Shown piece by piece: positions 11,389-22,462 of a DNA stretch of 64,000 bases. The position numbers and the translations under genes were made by a program. The notes beneath the pieces are model-generated. The model had not been told where the DNA came from and made no database searches. It worked only from the letters and a program-made list of their open reading frames with translations. Numbering within the stretch: the stretch's first letter is position 1; every line of letters begins with the position of its first letter. The stretch covers positions 150,212,096 through 150,276,095 of the forward strand of contig CM065802.1 of assembly GCA_033398695.1 (NCBI GenBank), read 5' to 3'. The DNA is from Orobanche coerulescens. Taxonomy: Eukaryota; Streptophyta; Magnoliopsida; Lamiales; Orobanchaceae.

Positions 11389-12041
11389 TGTTGGGATAAA
11401 CAATCATATTTTGATAAATTTCCAACATACAACAAGAAGTCTTAAAGGAGTCGGAATGTTATTAAGTATAGAAGATGTTGGACTCTTCATACAGCCCGTC
11501 CATACATCAAAGAGATCTTCTACAATCCATCCTACAGAGCCTACTTCATACAGCAAAGAAACTTCATGTGTTGGATACATCATACAGTCTGAATATGTTT
11601 TACTTTGGAAAAGTAAAACACATCCAACAGAACTGAACATAAAAAGCTTTAAACTGTTGTGACATAAAAATTGTTTATTCATAAAGTATTCACGGTTAAA
11701 GCAGTATTTATTGCTGATAGGACAATATTTAATGCAATCGGAGAGAGACAAGTCTGAACGCTCTGAAGAGCATTTAATGCAAAGACAGAAAGGATGTCTG
11801 AAGCATTATATGCGATTTTCTTTAATTCAAACATTCAGCAGCCGCCAATCAAGAGACAGACGTCAACATATCACCAGCCAACAATGGCTATAACGGATAT
11901 ATTTCCAAGGTTATAAATATGACCAAGCAAAAGGGCTTTAAAACACACGAAAAGCTATTCATTATCGCGCATATTCTGAAAAGATTACTCTGACAATCTA
12001 CATATTCAATAGCAGTATATCTCGTGAGCATATAGCAGTAT
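11389..12041 (+). repeat. copia-1 LTR, first part
   Basis: Starts TGTTGGGATAAAC after a polypurine tract and is interrupted at 12041 by Ty3-C. The rest of the LTR resumes at 16106 after the AGTAT duplicate. No coding sequence is seen. Confidence 0.75.
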
Positions 12042-12511
12042 TGATGCGGGCCCAAGCATTGAGGAACGGACCATTATGTATCTGGAGCCCCAAGAACGTG
12101 CGAGAAAATGGGCCTCTAAAATCAGCATAACTTGAGCTACGGGACTCCGTTTCAGGCCCATGACCAGGCGGTTCGGAGCTTGGAACGAGGAGAACGTCGT
12201 GGTAAACATATTACGTAATTTTACGGAACTTTCGAGCCCCAAAATGCTTTATTTTATGAGTTATTTTTAATTTATGTTTTTTTCTAATTTTGTTGGACTT
12301 TGTTTGCGGCCCAGTTTTCGGACCGTTTGTCTTCTGAGGCCCATTTTGATTTTGTATGCCTATTTAATAAGTGTATGGCCATCGTGGCTGATCCATTCCA
12401 GAATATATAAAAAATCTATTTTCCGCAGTTTTGCTAAGAATTATCCTGATAATCGATATTCTGTGAATTAATGATTATTGGTAGAATTGTTCCTGGTATC
12501 CGTATGAACCA
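12042..12511 (+). repeat. Ty3-C 5' LTR
   Basis: Starts TGATGCGGGCCCAAGC. It is alignable with the 3' LTR up to GTATGAACCA at about 12511, which gives 470 bp. The primer site is a further 45 bp on, after TACTACATCAG, so an LTR end at 12550 is an alternative. Confidence 0.75.
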
Positions 12512-12555
12512 ATAGGGTCAATTTGTGTTTATATCATTTTTAGTACTACATCAGT

Positions 12556-12568
12556 TGGCATCGGAGCC
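12556..12568 (+). other. Ty3-C primer-binding site
   Basis: TGGCATCGGAGCC is close to the tRNA-iMet primer site TGGTATCAGAGCC. It lies downstream of the 5' LTR. Confidence 0.7.
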
Positions 12569-12647
12569 AACGTTCCTGATCAAGATGCCTCCAAGGCGAA
12601 ATTGGAAGATTAATGACAGTTATGAATAAGAATTTGAGTAGCGTCTT

Positions 12648-13570
12648 ATGGCAAGAATGGAGGAGCGAATGGGTCAATTCGTTGATCAATTGATTGACAA
12701 AATGAATGACTTGATGAATCAAAGAAGGCCTCATAATCGTAACCATCGGGAAAGTGATGATGAACAGTCAGAAAATTCGTTCGGGGAGGGTGACGTTTCA
12801 TCTTCTGATGAACAACAAGAAAAGCGACCAAGGCGAAATGAAAGGGAGTATAATAGGAGTTGGGAGTCTGGAATGAGAATCAATATTCCTGAGTTTGATG
12901 GGGATACTTTGAATCCCGAGGGGTTCATTGATTGGCTCGTTGCAGTTGAAGAAGTGTTTGAGTTCAAAGAGGTTCCTGAGAATAAGAAGGTTTCATTGAT
13001 CGCTACCAGGCTACGCGGTAGGGCATCCACATGGTGTCAACAATTGAGGAAGATGAAGAAGTGCATGAGGGCCAATTTTATTCCTCATAATTACCAACGG
13101 TTGATGTACCAGCGGTTACAAAATCTCAAACAAGGGACCAAATCTGTTGAAGATTACACAACCAAATTTTACCAACTAATTGCAAGGAATGATATTCAAG
13201 AGACTGATCATAAACTTGTCTCTCGTTACATTGGTGGTTTGAGAGTCCAGATCATGGATTCTGTTAACATGTTTGATCCGGTGACACTTTCTGATGCATA
13301 TCAACGTGCATTAGCTTTTGAAAAACAGAATCGTCGTGTGGGAGGTTCATCTTCTCCTGCCAGAATAGGAGTTAGTTCCGGTTTGGGTAACTTGGCATCT
13401 CGTTTTGTTCCTTATCAGGCAAGACAGGGTGGTGGTAATACTGGACCAGTTTCTAAGGGGGCCGGTAGTAGTAGCTTGAAATGTTTTAACTGTGGTGAAC
13501 CTGGTCACTGACAGTCGGAATGTAAGAAGGCTGGGAAAAGACACTTATTTGCTGATCCCGAATGGGAAGT
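12648..13570 (+). pseudogene. Ty3-C gag, stop inside the zinc knuckle
   Basis: A 287-codon frame with the Ty3/gypsy gag domain: WESGMRINIPEFDGD at about 72-86, FIDWLVAVEEVFEFKEVPENKKV, RLRGRASTWCQQL and QRLMYQRLQNLKQGTKSVEDYTTKF. The knuckle reads CFNCGEPGH followed by a TGA at 13509-13511, and the rest ([13 protein letters not shown]) continues in frame afterwards. This single stop separates gag from protease. Whether it is a decayed codon or a readthrough point cannot be told from one copy; decay is more likely given the other damage. Confidence 0.85.
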
Positions 13571-14327
13571 TGATGACGTGTCTGATGAGGGTTACGAAGA
13601 AGCCCCAGTATTTGATGAATATGCTGAGGATGAAGAGGAAGTTGTGAATGGAGATGTGGGGGTAAATTTGGTGGTAAGGCACTCTTGCTTGACACCAAAA
13701 GATGTTGGCGATGGTTGGCTCAGGCACAACATTTTTCAGTCAACATGTACTATTTCGGGAAAGGTTTGCATCTTTGTGGTTGACCCTGGTAGTTGTGATA
13801 ATTTGTTGGTGATGCCCTTTGGTTTATCCAACGCACCTAGTACGTTTATGCGTGTGATGAACCAATGGCTCAGGCCTTTTGTTGGGAAGTTTGTAGTTGT
13901 TTATTTTGATGATATTCTTATATATAGTGATTACTTCAGTGAGCATGTCATCCATGTGAGGCAGATTTTGACCTTACTTCGTAAGGACAAATTCTATGCA
14001 GCCACGTTGAAGTGTGTGTTCATGACCCCTAAAGTTCTGTTCTTGGGGTATATTGTTTCTAGTGAAGGGATCCAGGTGGATGAGTCTAAAGTGGCAGCTG
14101 TTCACGAGTGGCCAACTCTAACCACCATTACTGAAGTTTGTAGTTTTCATGGGCTTGCTTCTTTTTATAGGCGATTCATACCACATTTTAGTTCTATTAT
14201 GGCCCTATTGATAGATTGCATGAAGGGAAAATCATTTGTGTGGACGGAGAAGGCAGAGTCGGCTTTTCAGTTTATCAAAGAAAAGCTTACTACAACACCG
14301 ATTCTGTTATTGCCTGACTTTTCTTAA
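13571..14327 (+). pseudogene. Ty3-C protease-RT fusion created by internal deletion
   Basis: The frame reads from an acidic linker into the protease start ([11 protein letters not shown], with P instead of S after the Asp) and then directly into the second half of RT ([19 protein letters not shown]). The normal rest of protease and the RT fingers and palm are missing; the join is near 13803. The RT motif [11 protein letters not shown] is kept (about 13897-13929), and the RNase H connection follows ([16 protein letters not shown]). A TAA at 14325-14327 ends the frame. Confidence 0.85.
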
Positions 14328-14951
14328 GTCTTTGAGCTTCATACGGATGCCTCAAAGGTTGCAATTGGGGGGGTTCTTAGTCAAGGTGGTCGACCTGTTG
14401 CCTATTTTAGTGAGAAATTGCCGGAGCCGAAGTCTAGGTACACTACTTATGACCTAGAGTTTTATGCCATTGTCCAAGCTATAAAGCATTGGTGCCATTA
14501 TCTGTTTCATAAGGAGTTTGTTTTGTTCACTGATCATGATTCTTTAAGGCATATTCGCACTCAAGATAAGGTATCACATAAGCATGGGCGTTGGTTGCCA
14601 TTTCTTGAGAAGTTTACTTTTGTGGTCAAACACAAGACTGGTGTTTCAAATCGGGTCGCTGATGCCTTAAGCAGGAGGAGTATTCTACTTGTATGTATGC
14701 GAGTTGATGTGCCAGTACTGGATGTCATTCGTGAGCAGTTAGCCATTGACCCATATTTTTCTGTTGTTCTGCAGGGTGTGCAATCTGGACAGAAACCTGA
14801 TTTCCTGCTACACAATGGTTTTATTTTCAAAGGGAATCAACTATGTATTCCTGATTCCAGTCTTCGCTTGAAAATATTAAGGAATTACATGGTTAGGGGC
14901 ATGTTGGTCGTGATTGCACTTTACAAATTATTAAGGAATTACGGTTTCTGA
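14328..14951 (+). pseudogene. Ty3-C RNase H and remnant of integrase zinc-binding region
   Basis: After a stop the sequence continues FELHTDASKVAIGGVLSQ, then SRYTTYDLEFYAIVQAIKHW, LFTDHDSLRHI and NRVADALSRR, which is an RNase H domain (YDLEF replaces the usual DKEF/DLEL). The following part reaches LLHNGFIFKGNQLCIPDSSL and a garbled integrase zinc-binding start (GHVGRDCTLQ in mixed frames near 14900). Integrase is then deleted at about 14940. Confidence 0.8.
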
Positions 14952-15631
14952 GTCTTTTTTGGCATAGTTTGTGGAAGATGGTGAATATTCAACTCACTTT
15001 TAGTAGTGCTTATCATCCCCAAACTGATGGGCAAACTAAAGTTGTTAACCGATCCCTTGGTAATCTGTTGAGGTGCTTAGTAGGTGATCATGTGAAAGCA
15101 TGGTATCAGAAGTTATGTCAAGTTGAATTTGCTCATAATCATGTTGTCAATCGAAGCACTGGGTTTAGTCCATTCCAGATGATTTATTCTGGTCAACCAC
15201 GTGGGCCTCTTGACTTAATATATCTTCCTGTTTCTGGTTCTATTCCAAAGAAAGTGCAGGATTTTGTTGAAGGGTTACATGAAGTTCATAAAGCTTTTCA
15301 TGACAACTTGGTTCGAGCCAACTCAAAGTACAAGCAAGATGCTGATCAAAAGCGGAGGCATGTGGATTTTGAAGTGGGTGACTTTGTGTGGGCTGTTTTA
15401 ACTAAGGATCGTTTCTCGGTCAGTGAGTATAATAAGTTATCAGCTAAGAAGATTGGCCCATTAGAAATTGTAGACAAAATTAACTCCAATGCTTACCGTT
15501 TGAAATTACCGAGCCATATTCGATGTTCTGATGTGTTTAATGTGAAACACTTGTTGCCTTACCACGGTGACCCTTCTGATGATGATCTTGCTGTGAATTC
15601 GAGAACGAATGTTGTCTACCAAGGGGGGTGA
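14952..15631 (+). pseudogene. Ty3-C integrase C-terminal part
   Basis: The frame (open from 14969) starts after the catalytic Asp residues with FSSAYHPQTDGQTKVVNRSLG, continues through the integrase C-terminal domain (ADQKRRHVDFEVGDFVWAVL, KKIGPLEIVDKINSNAYRLKLP, DVFNVKHLLPYHGD) and ends at 15631. The catalytic core Asp residues are deleted, so no active integrase could be made. No chromodomain is evident. Confidence 0.84.
15620..15628 (+). other. Ty3-C polypurine tract
   Basis: CAAGGGGGG directly before the 3' LTR start. It overlaps the last codons of the integrase frame. Confidence 0.7.
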
Positions 15632-16100
15632 TGCAGGCCCAAGCATTGAGGAATGGACCATTATGTATCTGGAGGCCCAAAAACATGTGAGAAAAGGGTC
15701 TCACTAAAATCAGCATAACATAAGCTACGGGACTCCGTTTCAGGCCCATGACCAGGCGGTTCGAAGCTTGGAACGAGGAGGACGTCGTGATAAACATACT
15801 ACATCGGTTTACGAAACTTTTGAGCTCTAAAACACTTTATTTTATGAGTTATTTTTATTATGTTTTTTTCTAATTTTGTTGGACTTTGTTTGCGGCCCAA
15901 TTTCCGGACCGTTTGTCTTTTGAGACCCATTTTAATTTTGTATGCCTATTTAATAAGTGTATGGCCATCGTGGCAGATCAGTTCCAGAATATATAAAAAA
16001 AAATCTATTTTTGGCAGTTTTGCTAAGAATTATCCTGACAATCGACATTTTGTTAATGAACGGTTATTGGTAGAATTGTTCTTGGTATTCGTGTGAATCA
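15629..16100 (+). repeat. Ty3-C 3' LTR
   Basis: Starts TGATGCAGGCCCAAGC and ends GTGTGAATCA, about 472 bp. It aligns along its length with 12042-12511 with scattered substitutions. It is followed directly by the AGTAT target duplicate. Confidence 0.82.
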
Positions 16101-16105
16101 AGTAT

Positions 16106-16718
16106 CCAAGCGAAGAAATATACTAAGTCCTCAATGCAAACAGTACAGCATACAACAATTGATCATCAAAGATAAAGTTGCTGTTTGAGATTCTTTCAAC
16201 CCTTACCGTTGAGATTATCATTAGCCCTGTGTGGACTAAGGATCCTTGTGTATTCCGACCTGTGTGGGAAGAATAGCATTGAAGACGAAGCTTCAATATG
16301 TGTGAGAAGAAGCGAGTCATAAAGAGCTTGAAGCCAATCTGTGTGAACGGCAAAAGCTACCATCAATATGTGTGAACGATATAGAGATAAATTTAGTTAA
16401 AGTCACGTAGTTGTGTATGTAGTGATTTTAATAAACTCTCTACTCCTGCGTGGAGGACCAGTGGACGTAGAGGAATTTACCTCGAACCACTTTAAACTAT
16501 GTGTTATTTACCTTATGTCTTTACTATTTTCATTCTATTGTGATTTATAAGTATACATTGTAAAACCCTGTACGCATCAAGCAAACAGGAGAACACCTAG
16601 TTGGTGTATTTACAACAACTCACCCAACAGACTTTCGCAACGCAATTAACTTTGAAAATCGTACAGCTTATTGTGCTCTTACTTTGAAAGCTGTTTATTG
16701 TATACTTAGTGGCTAACA
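16106..16718 (+). repeat. copia-1 LTR, second part
   Basis: Continuation of the interrupted LTR, ending GGCTAACA (CA at 16717-16718) two bases before the primer-binding site. Together the two parts make about 1.27 kb. It holds no gene. Confidence 0.75.
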
Positions 16719-16720
16719 AG

Positions 16721-16734
16721 TGGTTTCAGAGTGG
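16721..16734 (+). other. copia-1 primer-binding site (tRNA-iMet type)
   Basis: TGGTTTCAGAGTGG resembles the plant initiator-Met primer site TGGTATCAGAGC with two changes. It marks the LTR end as a 5' LTR boundary. Confidence 0.65.
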
Positions 16735-16839
16735 TTGATTTTAAAATGAATCAGTCGATTTTTAACTGAGTCAGATCCCATCATTACTAGTTTTTGAAAA
16801 CTTCGTTTTAAACTTTCATCATTCCATAAACAAGGTTCC

Positions 16840-18578
16840 TAAGTTTTCGATTAATGAGTCTGATGACTGGCGAATCAGGATGGAAGCCCATCTTGCGGCC
16901 ATGCACGAGGAAATGATTTATGTCATCCAGGAAGGACCTATCAAACTTTTGAAGGTCAACACAGCCCCAAGGATGGAAGGACAACCCTACACCAATGCTC
17001 GAGAAAGAACGCGATCAGTGGACGACTGATGAGCGCAAGCGATCCAATCTAGACAACGTCGCCAAGAATGTGCTATTTGCCACTCTCGACAAATGCACAA
17101 TCTCAAAGGTAAAGAGCTATAAGACAGCTTAGAAAATCTGGGAAAAACTCAAGCTGATTTGCGAGGGTACTAAGCTCTCGAAAGGAAATAAAATTTCCAA
17201 ACTTACTCAGCAATTTGAATCCTTTGAAATGAAATCTTCCGAAATGCTTGAGGATATTGACCTAAGATTCACTGGCATTATTGGTGAACTTGAAACATTG
17301 GGTAAAGTGTATACCCAAAAGGAGAAATAGTTAAAAATCTTTAGATCACTCCATGCCCGATGGGACACTAAGACTACAACTATGCCTGTATCTTATAATC
17401 TTAATGATATTTCTACCTTTGACCTCTTCTCTGACCTCAAAGCCTTTGAGTATGATATTGACAGGAGAGAAAAGGCCGAAGAGTCACCTGCCAAGACTAT
17501 AGCACTTCTGACAGGATACATAGCTCTGCACCTAGCATATCCAAATCCGCACACACTGTAGACAACGATGATGATATGCTGTCACAAGATGAAATGGCCA
17601 TGTTAATGCACAAAAACAAAAAGTTCATCAAACAGTCTGGAAAGACCCCCTACAGGCCCAAGCCTTTTAGGTAAGCTCTGAATCTCCTTCCAGTGGTGAT
17701 TCTAACTTATGTTACAACTGTAGAAAGCCTAGACATTATGCAAATAAATGTCCACACCCGAAAGTACAAAGTTGCCAGAAGCTGAGCAACAAGAAAAGGA
17801 CGAAAGAAGGCGTGTCTGGAGAATCAAGATCAAGGCCCTAATTGGTGAATCAGAAGCCTCACCAACATCGAACAAGACTGAGGAGTGCCTTCAGGCAATC
17901 ACTGATAGTGACTCCTCCGACGATGAGATCGAAGAGAAAGCATATATGTGCTTTATGGCCAAAGAAATACAGGATGATGAGGATAGCGATGATGAAGTAA
18001 GTTTAAATTCATCACTTACCTTTGAAAACATGTTGAATGAATTTAAAAACATTCTAAAGGCCCATGAGACTTTAAAACAAGAAAACATACAGCTCGAAAT
18101 TTCAAACTTAGAGCTAAAAGATGAAAATGACTTGCTGAAAAATAACTATGAAAATATGTCTATTGATTGCGAGAATAGCAAGGTCATATTTGAAAAACTC
18201 ATGGAAAGCAATCATCAACTTGCGCACAATCTAAATGAGGCTAAGTCTCATAATGAGAGCAAGACAAATGATTTTTCTTTACTCGAAGCCAAAGTAAAAA
18301 CTTTCGAGAAGCGAGAAGGAGAATTAGAGACCATCATGAAATCATTCGAGAAATCATCTAAACGGATGGAAGAAATTCTAGGCACTAGGAAACATGCCCA
18401 TGATAAAAGTGGCTTAGGGTATAACTCATTTTCCAATAAGGGAAAAACTAGTACGGTATTCGTCAGGGGTGTGGAACCCATTCATGTTCCCGAAGAGACT
18501 CCAAGTCCCGAAAAAGCTACAGCTGCCCTTCGTATAGCAAAGGCTGCGATTCCGCCACCAAGTTCATATCACAAATAG
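16840..18578 (+). pseudogene. copia-1 gag, broken
   Basis: The N-terminal part (about 16840-17470, several stops) matches copia gag (WRIRMEAHLAAMHEEM). A CCHC knuckle of the form CYNCRKPRHYANKC lies at about 17710-17752. The open 276-codon part (17748-18578) continues with an acidic segment (DSDSSDDEIEEKAYMCFMA) and a long Leu/Glu/Lys-rich coiled coil at about residues 90-215, typical of SIRE-like gag proteins. It would form the particle shell and bind element RNA. In-frame stops near 17130 and 17330 and a frameshift before the knuckle break the gene. Confidence 0.82.
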
Positions 18579-18979
18579 TGAAAACCTCTGCCTCCCAGAC
18601 TTGTAATGCGTAATCAACAGCATGCTCCCCGAGCATATCAAAAGCGCCAGCAACCATTTAGACAGAAGGCTGTATCCAAATATCAAAGGCAAACACCGCA
18701 GTACTATCAACAGTTCAGTGGGCCTAGATATTGGATATAGGAGCCCCATTATCCATCCAGAAAACAGGTCACCGCGTAGCATCAACAACAGCTCTGGGAA
18801 TCTAATTGGAGACCCATAAGACAAGCTGTAAGATCTAAGAAAATGGCTCCACCTCCTAGACGATAATCATACTGGAATAATAACCCTAAATTTTACATGC
18901 ATGATAATCAAGGTTACGACGACTACGTGCCTGCCCCACATAGACACCACAAAACTGGACCAAAAGTAATCTACAGCAA

Positions 18980-20454
18980 ACCTATTGATGTCATGCAAAT
19001 TTGGGTACCAAAAGGCACTAACACACATGGACCCAACAATCAAAGGAGACCTAAATCTACTTAACCTATTTTGTTACAGGATATAAAAGAAAAAGACATC
19101 TCGTACTTTGACAGCGGATGTTCTCGGCACATGACAGGAGATATAAGCAAACTGTCAGATTATATAAAAGGTCGCGGTCCAAAGGTGTGCTCTGGTGGCA
19201 AATCTAAAATAAGAACAAGAGGGAAGGGAACCCTGCTTGTAGGAAAGTTCAAAGTCACCGACGAAGCCTATGTTCAAGGCCTACAGTACAATCTACTTAA
19301 TACTATCGAGTTATATAGACCACTCTAGAGTGAAGGACATCAAGACCAAAAAAATTGTCCTCACAGGAAGCAGGTCAGGTAATATATATATTGCCTGGAA
19401 GCCTACGAGCTCCACTGTTCCATGTTTTGTTGACAAAGGCACTGCAGATCAAAGCTGGATATGGCACAAGAGGATGTCTCACATCAACTTCAAGATGATC
19501 AACAAACTCACCAGACAGGGAATGGTTAGAGGTTTGCCCGATGTGTCATTCCATAAAGACAGTGTCTGCAGACGTTGTTAGAAAGGCAAACAAGTCAAAA
19601 CCACCCTGAAAAGAAAATCATACCTGTCCACCCACATGGTTCTGGATATGCTACATATGGACCCCTACGGTCCTGTAGACCTTGTAAGCTTGGAAGGTAA
19701 GAAATACTGTCTCGTTATTATCAATGATTTTTCCAAGTATGCTTGGACAATCTTTCTAAGCAAGAAGAATGAAACAACAACGAAGTTGCCTGAGCACATG
19801 AGAAAGCTACAGAATGAGAAAGGGTTGAGTATTGTGTCTATCTGTTCCGACAGAGGTACTAAATTCACAAATCACTTTATAGAGCAATACTGTTCGGACA
19901 ATGGAATACAGCACGAATACTCAGCAGACCGAACTCCTCAACAAAATGGTATTGCCGGGCGAAAGAATAGGATGTTCAAGGAAACAACAAGAACCATGAT
20001 TGCCGCAAGCAAGTTAACACAGCAGTTCTGGTGCGAAGCAACCAATACAATATGCTATACACAAAACCACTGTATCATCAACAGGCTTCACAACAAAACA
20101 ACCTATGAGGTATGAAATAATAAAATTCCATTAGTGGCGTACTTTCATATCTCTATCTGCAGGTATTACGTTCTGAATAATGGGAAAGATCAACTTAAGG
20201 CCTTCGATGAAAAGTCGGATGAAGGGATATTTGTTGGATACTCCTTTGTCAGTAAAGCCTTCAGAATCTTTAACAAAAGAAAGCTGACAATAGAGGAATC
20301 TGTTCATATAATGTTCGATGAACCTCACTTTGATCCTACAGGAATAGAAGACTTAACCCAGAATATCCGAACACTCTCCATTGATGACCCTCAAACTAAA
20401 ATAGAGCATGTCGTAGACTTAGAGATTAATCCCGTCAGAAGTAGTCGAAGCTGA
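18980..20454 (+). pseudogene. copia-1 protease and integrase, truncated before RT
   Basis: Protease: [13 protein letters not shown] at about 19101-19139, with the DSG catalytic triad. The pre-integrase region follows (SWIWHKRMSHINFKMINKL, about 19455-19510). The integrase core carries DMLHMDPYGPVD (about 19647), a second Asp in SICSDRGTKF (about 19839) and QQNGIAGRKNR (about 19940), where G replaces the usual E of ERKNR, so the catalytic glutamate is lost. The sequence then runs to VEADVVQVEAE at about 20450 and is cut by copia-2. Several stops are present. Confidence 0.82.
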
Positions 20455-20529
20455 TGTTGTACAAGTTGAAGCTGAAACTACAGCACCACAAGATACAGTA
20501 CGGGACGCCGAACTATAACCTAATAGGAG

Positions 20530-22022
20530 TGTTAGGAATATGCCCTCGAATGCCACTCAAAGTATATATGAGAGAGGGCATTGTATTTGTTATTATATAA
20601 ATTATTATCAGAAGGCAATTAAATATTTCTTTATTTACTGGTAGTCGATGGCATTCCTGACTCGTAAATATATATACAGAAACTAGTCCATGTATTTGAG
20701 AGCAAAACATTCTACTCCTTATTGGATAAGGGGATCGGCACTGAAAAGGTTTATGGCTCAAATACTTAAACGTTCGCAAGTCGATGAAACTTGACTGGGC
20801 GTTAAGTTTATGTGAAGACTTGTATGACGTGGTCTTTCACTAGCAGAGTGCCTGTCATCACTAATGGTTAGTGGAAGCACACGTTATAGGTATGCTAATG
20901 AGATTAGTATACTCGAGCCGACTCACCCTCGATTCCTCACACGGATTTCACTCCGGGACAGTCAATGACAGAATCGAAAGGTTGTGATAGGTATTCATGA
21001 ACCTTCGATTTGAGGATTTAGTAGGGATGTGCTTGTGACGTTAAGATTTTCACTTGAGTAGTTCGACCCAGAAAGCCAAGAGGTGGTGGTCAACCTCGAT
21101 GTGTGTCTTGACGGACAAGTAACAGGTTCTACTAAATACCAAGACAGGATTCTTTCTCCTGTAAGTGAACATGTATATCTCCTATGTGGTTATTGGCAGA
21201 TGAGATCATAAGTCTTTGGCCAAAGCATTTGAGCTAGTTGTATTAGATACACGAGAGCTTGGTGATCTTGATTTGCATTAACTCAAACATAGCATCAAGT
21301 ACAGATAGAGTTTGACTGATTATGACCCTATAACTTGATCGGGACATATGAAAGAAAGGTTTATACGTTTACTGATATTCACGACTTAATGGTTCTTGAA
21401 TGATTCCTATCCTTCGTTCTTAGTAAGGTTACTGATACCCCGCGGGACTGGTTAGGTGGTGCTATAACTGTTTGGTTCCTCTCATTGCTTACTAAGACGG
21501 ACCTACCAAGTCGCGCATTAGGGAGACGACGGAATAATTTGAATTGCATCTCTTATTGTGAAATTTAGACATTGGATGTCTTATTTAATTTATGATATAA
21601 ATTAAATCGGTCGGGTGAATTAAATAAATTACTGGGTAATTAATTTAATTCATGTATTATTATTTCTTGGAGAAATAATATCTTAATATAATTAATTAAT
21701 TAGATTAATCAATTATATTAATTTTTATTGAGATGAACCAAGATGTATCAGTCGAACTGGATACATGACGGTCCGTTTCACAGACCGAAACGAACCAACT
21801 CATGTCCTCACATGTCTTGCCCCCCCCCCCCCACCCCCCACTACCATGATGCTTCATAATAGTTGTTTATGTCATTGGTTGCCTAATGTTTCCAATTTGT
21901 GGGGTTGGGAATGATTTACTTTGTGTATTTTATTTTAAAGGGTTTTGATATTATGTGTGGACTTTAGTTATTTTTACTAACAACACCATTATTGTCATCA
22001 CCCTTTGGAAGAGATTGGCCAT

Positions 22023-22077
<55 letters not shown>

Positions 22078-22449
22078 ATCTTCTTGAGATTCTTACACTC
22101 TTAGAGAGAAAAAGAAAGCAAGAACAAAATTCATATCACCTAGAGTGATCATAATCTTGAGAGATCATTTCCTACTACTCTATTCTAGCCGTATCCTTGG
22201 AGGATAATTGAGTGGATAGTTGTTCCGATCATCTTCCTGTGCGTGGCTAGTAGAGACGTGGTGCTTTCGGCATTCAGATCATCGAGGGCTTATCAAATTG
22301 GATTTGCGGTCACCGGGATCAAACTCAACATTCAATCTACTCTTGTTCTTTTATATTCGTATATACGTTGCATGATCGGTCCTCTTTAGGGGTTCAGTTT
22401 TTCGTTTTTGTTTCCGCTGCGCCTTCGTTTTAGGCATCGAATCCCAACA
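20530..22449 (+). repeat. copia-2 5' LTR
   Basis: Starts TGTTAGGAATATGCCC and ends CGAATCCCAACA, 1920 bp. It contains a C-rich run (21819-21839) and a long (GA)n run. The region after 20530 holds no gene. It aligns with the 3' LTR from 61991. Confidence 0.88.
22024..22074. repeat. (GA)n microsatellite in copia-2 5' LTR
   Basis: About 25 GA dinucleotides in an uninterrupted run. The matching run in the 3' LTR (63415-63451) is shorter, so the two LTRs differ in repeat number. Confidence 0.95.
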
Positions 22450-22451
22450 AC

Positions 22452-22462
22452 GGTATCAGAGC
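22452..22462 (+). other. copia-2 primer-binding site
   Basis: GGTATCAGAGC two bases after the LTR end; the usual leading T is C here. Complementary to initiator tRNA-Met. Confidence 0.8.

Larger units (their letters stand above)
12042..16100 (+). mobile_element. Ty3-C: small Ty3/gypsy deletion derivative nested in copia-1 LTR
   Basis: A complete insertion with two LTRs and a 5 bp duplication AGTAT (12037-12041 and 16101-16105). Only 4.06 kb long: it keeps gag, the start of protease, the second half of RT, RNase H and the integrase C-terminus. Two internal deletions remove the rest of protease plus the first half of RT, and most of the integrase zinc-binding and catalytic parts. It needed proteins from another element to move if the deletions came first. 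Confidence 0.88.
11389..20529 (+). mobile_element. copia-1: Ty1/copia element (SIRE-like), interrupted and 3'-truncated
   Basis: LTR (11389-12041 plus 16106-16718), primer-binding site at 16721, gag with CCHC knuckle and a long coiled-coil part, protease, integrase, and a truncated region before reverse transcriptase. The order protease-integrase-RT is the Ty1/copia order. Ty3-C splits the LTR, and copia-2 begins at 20530 before the RT. The RT, RNase H and 3' LTR are not in the window. It is the oldest member of the nest. Confidence 0.85.
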
